A stretch of DNA of 64,000 nucleotides. It comes from Odobenus rosmarus divergens (Eukaryota; Chordata; Mammalia; Carnivora; Odobenidae). The notes below the pieces were generated by a model. The model was given only the letters and a program-made list of their open reading frames with translations, was not told where the DNA came from and ran no database searches. Shown piece after piece: positions 59,348 to 64,000 of the stretch. The translations under genes and the position numbers were made by a program. The stretch is taken from positions 3,114,675 through 3,178,674 of the forward strand of contig NW_004450459.1 in NCBI RefSeq assembly GCF_000321225.1, given 5' to 3'. The stretch's first letter is position 1. The number at the start of each line of letters is the position of its first letter.

Positions 59348-60404
59348 AAACAACTGAATAGCACTTTAATGCACAGTTTCTTTAGATCTGTCACTTTCTT
59401 TGGACATTTAAGTAGAAAAAGGAAACGGGAACAGAACATTAATATGTCTTTTTTAATGCAATAAGAGGTATTTTCAAAATCTGTACAGTTTATAACCTTA
59501 CATCAAATATTATATGTAGTAAATTAATTATATTGATATGGGGAAAAATATAAATCACATTGAAAATATTTTTGTGAATTTTTGCCAATTTTAAATTTAG
59601 AGGCATAAGGGAAGAGATGGTGTTTTAATCTAATATTGTCAAATTTTAAAAGGAACAAAACTAGGGAAAAGCCATATGTTTGGACAGTTTGACTCAATGA
59701 AAATGAAGAAAATTAAGCTGGTTATATGGATAATTAAGGATAAATCATTTTACTTGAAATATATTATTGTAGCAAATAATGTTGCAGGGTTGTTGTTTTT
59801 TTCTTTTTCATTTTATTCCGCTAATGTAGATCTAGCCTTTATATGAATCCCAGGAATGACAACAAGAAAATAGAATCCAAATGTAGCAAAATAGAGTTAG
59901 ATTTATAGCATAAATTCAGCATCCTCTATTTAGACAAGACTGACATAGCACTAAAAGCCTGATAGAGATTCCATATTTATTTACTTCAGAGTGCTGAATC
60001 AAGCTCAATGAAAAGTGATTTGTAAATTGCTTATTCAGTGAACTTGAATAAATAACTCACAAATCAATGTTTTACAAGAATTTGGTAACCAGCCTCTTTC
60101 ATTTGAAGCCATACTACAGCCTATTGATTTTCTCCTCTAGATAATGTTGAACAGGAAAAACTGGAGTAGAAACAGGCCATTCTACCTTTTTGCCAAAAAG
60201 GTTGGTTCAATTCTAAAAGAGAGAAAAGTGCAATGGGAGTTTTAAAAATACCTTCTTTTCAGCTACCACTTCCATCCTCAGGACTCAGGAAGAGGGACCT
60301 CTGACACAGACCCTGTGCTTTAGAAGGCTGAGATCTAACCTTACCATATTACTCTTCCTAGAGCCAGGAGTCCACAGGGAAGCAGATGTAACTACCCAAA
60401 GCTC
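59348..60404. other. Unassigned single-copy sequence
   Basis: AT-rich; no gene or repeat recognised. Confidence 0.5.
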
Positions 60405-60420
60405 ACATTCCCTCCTTTTA

Positions 60421-60622
60421 TTTTTTAATTTTTTAAAAAAGATCTTATTTATTTATTTGACAGAGAGAGAGCACAAGGAAGGGGAGCGGCAGGCAGAGGG
60501 AGAGGGAGAAGCAGGCTCCCCGCTCAGCAGAGAGCCTGACGTGGGGCTCGATCCCAGGACCCTGGGATCATGACCTGAGCTGAAGGCAGACACTTAACCA
60601 ACTGAGCCACCCAGGCGCCCCA
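60421..60622 (-). mobile_element. SINEC, minus strand
   Basis: 'aagatcttatttatttattt', GA block, 'gggatcatgacctgagctga', right end 'gccacccaggcgcccc'. 16-bp duplicate 'acattccctcctttta' (60,405-60,420) and 'acattctctcctctta' (60,623-60,638). Confidence 0.96.
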
Positions 60623-60638
60623 ACATTCTCTCCTCTTA

Positions 60639-61084
60639 GACCATGCCCCAAGTACTTGTGACTCAAGCCCACCTCTAGGACCTGCACAGTTTTTTTCTTA
60701 GGTCCCTCTTTCCGAGTGTGGACTTCATTGAATCTGGGTCAGAGATACGGCCAAGTGGGGGCAGTTTGCAGGGGGTGTGGATAGGGCTTGGACATGCAGG
60801 CTGGGATGTCCTTACACTTGAGTGTGAGGTCCCTCAGGGAACCAAAATAGAAGGAGAAACAAATTACTGGCAAAGGATATAGACCTGGAATAGGCACCGT
60901 CCATGATGTCACATTCCAGTGCACAATTCTGAGAAGTCCAAAAATTTCAAATCTGAATCTGGCCTTACTGATGGTTATAAAGACACATTTTCTTAAAGGT
61001 AGGAAAATATATTTTTTATTTAATGTTGTGTCAATTTTAAATATTTAGATATATAGCATATGAGCCACCATTTGAACTCTTGCC
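60639..61084. other. Unassigned single-copy sequence
   Basis: No gene or repeat recognised. Confidence 0.45.
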
Positions 61085-61260
61085 CTAGGCTTACCTGCTA
61101 CCATTCCATCTCTCTACTATCCCTTACAACCAGACTTCTCAAAGTTTTCTTAACTTGCTGCATCCCATTGGCTCATCCCCTACCTATTCTTCTCCTCACC
61201 TGATTTGGCTTCAGGAGTTGCAACTTCAACAAATCTACTCTTGCTTATGTCATCCCTTCC
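61085..61260 (+). mobile_element. L2 RT-region fragment, plus strand
   Basis: 'cagacttctcaaagttttct', 'tattcttctcctcacctgat' and 'caacaaatctactcttgctt' resemble the L2 RT stretch upstream of the YADD region, the same part seen in antisense at about 17,000-17,200. Confidence 0.5.
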
Positions 61261-61329
61261 TCTTTGTTAGAAAAACCAATGAACATGATCTTCAGGCCTA
61301 ATCTTGCTCTCTTAGCAGTATTCAGTATT

Positions 61330-61618
61330 ATTGGAAGCTGCTTGAATCCGAGAATGAGGCACCTGCGGAACTGTGGTCTGGTGACGGCCTGTTTCCTAGT
61401 TCTTAGATGGCAGTCTTTTTGCTGTGTCTTCACATGGTAGAAGGGACAAGAGTGCTTTCTAGGGTTTCTTTTGTAGGAGCAATAATCCTGTTCATGAGGG
61501 CTCTGCTTTCATCACTTATCACCTCCCAAAGACCCCATTCCCAAATATCTCACATTGGGGATTAGGTTCTAACATATTAATTTTGAGGGGATACCAAAAT
61601 TAAGTCTCTGGCAGCTCC
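61330..61618 (-). mobile_element. MaLR-type LTR, minus strand
   Basis: 'ttctta-gatggcagtctttttgctgtg', 'gtcttcacatggtagaaggg', 'aatcctgttcatgagggctc', 'cacctcccaaagaccccatt', 'ctcacattggggattaggtt' are the antisense of an MST/MLT1-type LTR. Confidence 0.75.
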
Positions 61619-61859
61619 ACTCCAATTCTGATCCTAACATACATCCCCAGCTTCATCCAGGATCTGTCAATCTTTTACTTCCTCTTCTCTAGACCAGCCT
61701 TTCTCTCTCTCTCTCTCTCTTTTTTAATCCAGGGGGAACCCTTGAAATAATTTTCAGATTCCAGAAAACCCTGTATAAAACTAGTATGTCTACAGCTCTC
61801 AGTATGCTAGTATATAGTAAGTTGTAGACAAAAATAATCCAATAACAATTGTCAATGCT
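61619..61859. other. Unassigned; (CT)n at 61,702-61,722
   Basis: CT microsatellite followed by 'cccttgaaataattttcaga', possibly an old hAT MITE. Confidence 0.45.
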
Positions 61860-62133
61860 TTCTTCTTTAAAAAATTATTTATTGAGGAATAATTGAAAAA
61901 TAAATTTGTAAGGTATTTAAAATATATAGCATTATGATTTGATATGTGTATACACTGTGAAAGGATTTCCCCCATTGGTTTAATTAACATATACAACCTT
62001 TTACATATTTACCCTTTAAAATTTTTTTTGATAAGAAAATTTAAGTTCTAGTCTCTTAGCAAATTTCAAACATACAATACAGTATATTAACTCTAGTCAC
62101 CATATTATACATTAAATCTTCAGACCTATTTCA
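61860..62133 (-). mobile_element. L1M 3'UTR, minus strand
   Basis: 'tttattgaggaataattgaa', 'tgatatgtgtatacactgtg', 'gtctcttagcaaatttcaaac' and 'cagtatattaactctagtcac' are the antisense of an L1MB/L1MD-type 3'UTR whose 3' end is at the left. Confidence 0.75.
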
Positions 62134-62137
62134 AAGA

Positions 62138-63890
62138 GTTGCACACCAAGACACATAATAGTTAAATTATCCAAAGTTAAAGACGAGAGAATCTTAAAAG
62201 CAGCAAGAGAAAAGCAACTTTCTACATACGAGGGAACCCCCATAAAACTATGAACAGATTTTTCAGCAGAAAATTTGCAGGCCAGAAGTGAGTGCTTGAT
62301 AAATTCAAAGTGCTGAAAGAACAAAACTGTCAACTAAGGATACTTAGCCTGGCAAAGTTATCCTTCAAAATTAAAAGAGATATAAAGGGTGTTCTAGACA
62401 AAAAACAAAACAAAACAAAAAATCCAAAACCTGAAGTTTATCACTACTAGCTTGGCCTTATAAGAAATGTTAATGGGAGTTCTTCAAGCTGAAATTAAAG
62501 GATGCTAACTAGTCAGAAAAACATACGAAAGTATAAAACTCACGGATAAAAGCAAAGATACAATTAAGTTCAGAATACTCTAATATTTTGATGGTGGTAG
62601 GCAAACCATGTAAAACTCTAGTATAAAGGTTAAAAGATGAAAATATTAAAAATAAATAGAACTACAATAATTTTTAATGGTCATGCAAGGTAAAAAAAAT
62701 GTAAATTGTGACATCAAAACATAAAATGTGGGGTGAAGGTGTAAAAATGTAGAGCTTCTGTGTGCATATGAAGTTAAATTGTTACCAGCCTAAAGTAGCC
62801 TGGTAGAAAATAGATGTTTTATGTAAGCAAAGCAAAAGCCCATAGTAGATACACAAAAGATAGAGAGAAAGGAATGTAAGCATATCAATACAGGAAATCA
62901 TCATATCATAAAGGGAGAGAATAAGGAAGAAACAAACATAGCAATTCCAAAACAACCAGAAAACAATGAAGAAAATGGCAAAACTAAGTCCATACCTATC
63001 AATAATTACTTTAAATGTAAATGAACTAAATCCAATCAAAATGTATAGAGTGGCTGAATGTATTAAAATGAAAACAAAACAAAAAAGGCCTAACTATATG
63101 CTGCCTACAAGTTATAACTTTTAAGGACTCACACAGACTGAAAGTGAAAGAATGGAAAAAGATAGTCAATAAAAATGGAAACGAAAAGAAAATTGGAGTA
63201 GCTAGAATTTATCCAAAGACTTTAATAGACTTAATCCAAAGACTGTAACAAGAGACAGAGAAAGTCATTATATAATGATAAAAGGGTAAATCCATTAAGA
63301 GTGTGTAACATCTGTAAATATTTGTGCACTCAATATCGGAGCGCCTAAATACATAAAGCAAATATGAACATATATTTGAAGTAGTAATACAATAATAGTA
63401 GAGGACTTAAACACCCTACTTTCAATATTGGATAGATCATCCAGGCAGAAAATCCACAAGGAAACATTGGACTTAAACTGTATGTTAGACCAGACTGACC
63501 TAACAGACAGGTACAGAACATTCTACCTAACAACAGCAGAATACACAATCTTCTGAAGTGCAGATGGAACATTCTCCAGGATAGATCATATGTTATGCCA
63601 TAAAGTCTTAATAAATTTAAGAAGATTAAAGTCATATAAATACCTTTTCCAATCTTACTGGTATGAAATTGGAAATCAGTTACAAAAAGTGGAGAAATCT
63701 ACAAATATGTGGAGATTAAGCAATATGCTTCTAAACAACCATAGGTCAAAGAAGTCAAAAGAGAGATAAAAAATATCTTCAGACAAATGAAAATGGAAAT
63801 ACAGTATGCCAAATATTATGGTATGCAGCAAAAGCAGTTCTAAAAAGGAAGTTTATAGCAATAAATACATTAAGAATAAAAAGATCTCTC
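62138..63890 (+). mobile_element. Old L1 ORF1 end to endonuclease, plus strand
   Basis: Opens with 'gcacaccaagacacataatag' and 'cttaaaagcagcaagagaaaa' (end of ORF1/inter-ORF region of L1ME-age elements). The endonuclease start follows at about 63,000, reading TLNVNELNPIK with the conserved active-site asparagine segment, and the rest of the endonuclease runs to 63,890. Many stops. The next L1 interrupts it in 'aaaaagatctctc'. Confidence 0.8.
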
Positions 63891-64000
63891 GGGGCGGAGC
63901 AAAATGGCAGAGGAGTAGGAGACCTGGATTTCGTCTGGTCTCAGGAATTCAGCTGAATAGGGATCAAACCATTCTGAACACCTACGAACTCAACAGGAGA
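63891..64000 (+). mobile_element. Young carnivore L1, 5' end (plus strand, cut by window)
   Basis: Starts with 'ggggcggagcaaaatggcag' and continues 'aggagtaggagacctggatt', 'gaattcagctgaataggg', 'accattctgaacacctacg'. This is a 5'UTR start, so the element is 5'-complete at this end. The same words in decayed form occur at about 3,340-3,475 on the minus strand. The probable target duplicate is 63,878-63,890. Confidence 0.9.

Overview
This is vertebrate nuclear DNA, almost certainly from a carnivoran mammal of the caniform arctoid group (bear, seal or mustelid type). The evidence is at least fourteen tRNA-Lys-derived SINEC (CAN-SINE) copies with the head 'cacctgggtggctcag' and the tail '(CT)n caaataaataaa', L1 5' ends and 3'UTRs of carnivore type, and a background of old mammalian repeats (L1M, L2, MIR, MER5/MER20-type hAT elements, ERVL and MaLR LTRs). 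The placement rests on recalled repeat families, not on a search. DNA is AT-rich and CpG-poor with one marked exception. No protein-coding gene, no tRNA or rRNA gene and no CRISPR array could be supported. All longer open frames are either remnants of transposon proteins or chance frames.

Layout. 1-13,250 is a stack of antisense L1 elements: an L1 with an intact 5' terminus (1-3,475) lying in an older L1 (3,481 to about 7,690), then a still older L1 (7,691 to about 13,250) interrupted by a 1.28-kb unidentified insert and two SINECs. 13,250-31,500 is mostly single-copy sequence with scattered old repeats: a 1.5-kb L2 relic (15.7-17.2 kb), MER5, MER20-like and MIR copies, and a nest in which a 5'-truncated carnivore L1 and a SINEC sit in an old L1 (24.8-26.4 kb). 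31,545-32,440 is unique, repeat-free and unusually rich in CpG, the best candidate for a functional noncoding element. 32,440-42,480 is mainly unique sequence with L2 and SINEC copies. 42,479-46,687 is an old ERVL-like provirus on the minus strand with both LTRs, a polypurine tract and a pol remnant; another LTR has landed in its 3' LTR. 46,700-61,000 is unique sequence with SINECs, MIRs, hAT elements and several candidate conserved noncoding blocks. 61,000-64,000 holds L2, MaLR and an inverted L1 arrangement into which a younger L1, starting at 63,891, has inserted; that element runs off the window.

The window therefore looks like a gene desert or the inside of a very large intron. There is no pathway to describe. 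What can be read is the order of transposon insertions and a few stretches that may be under constraint. I did not find a new biological system here.
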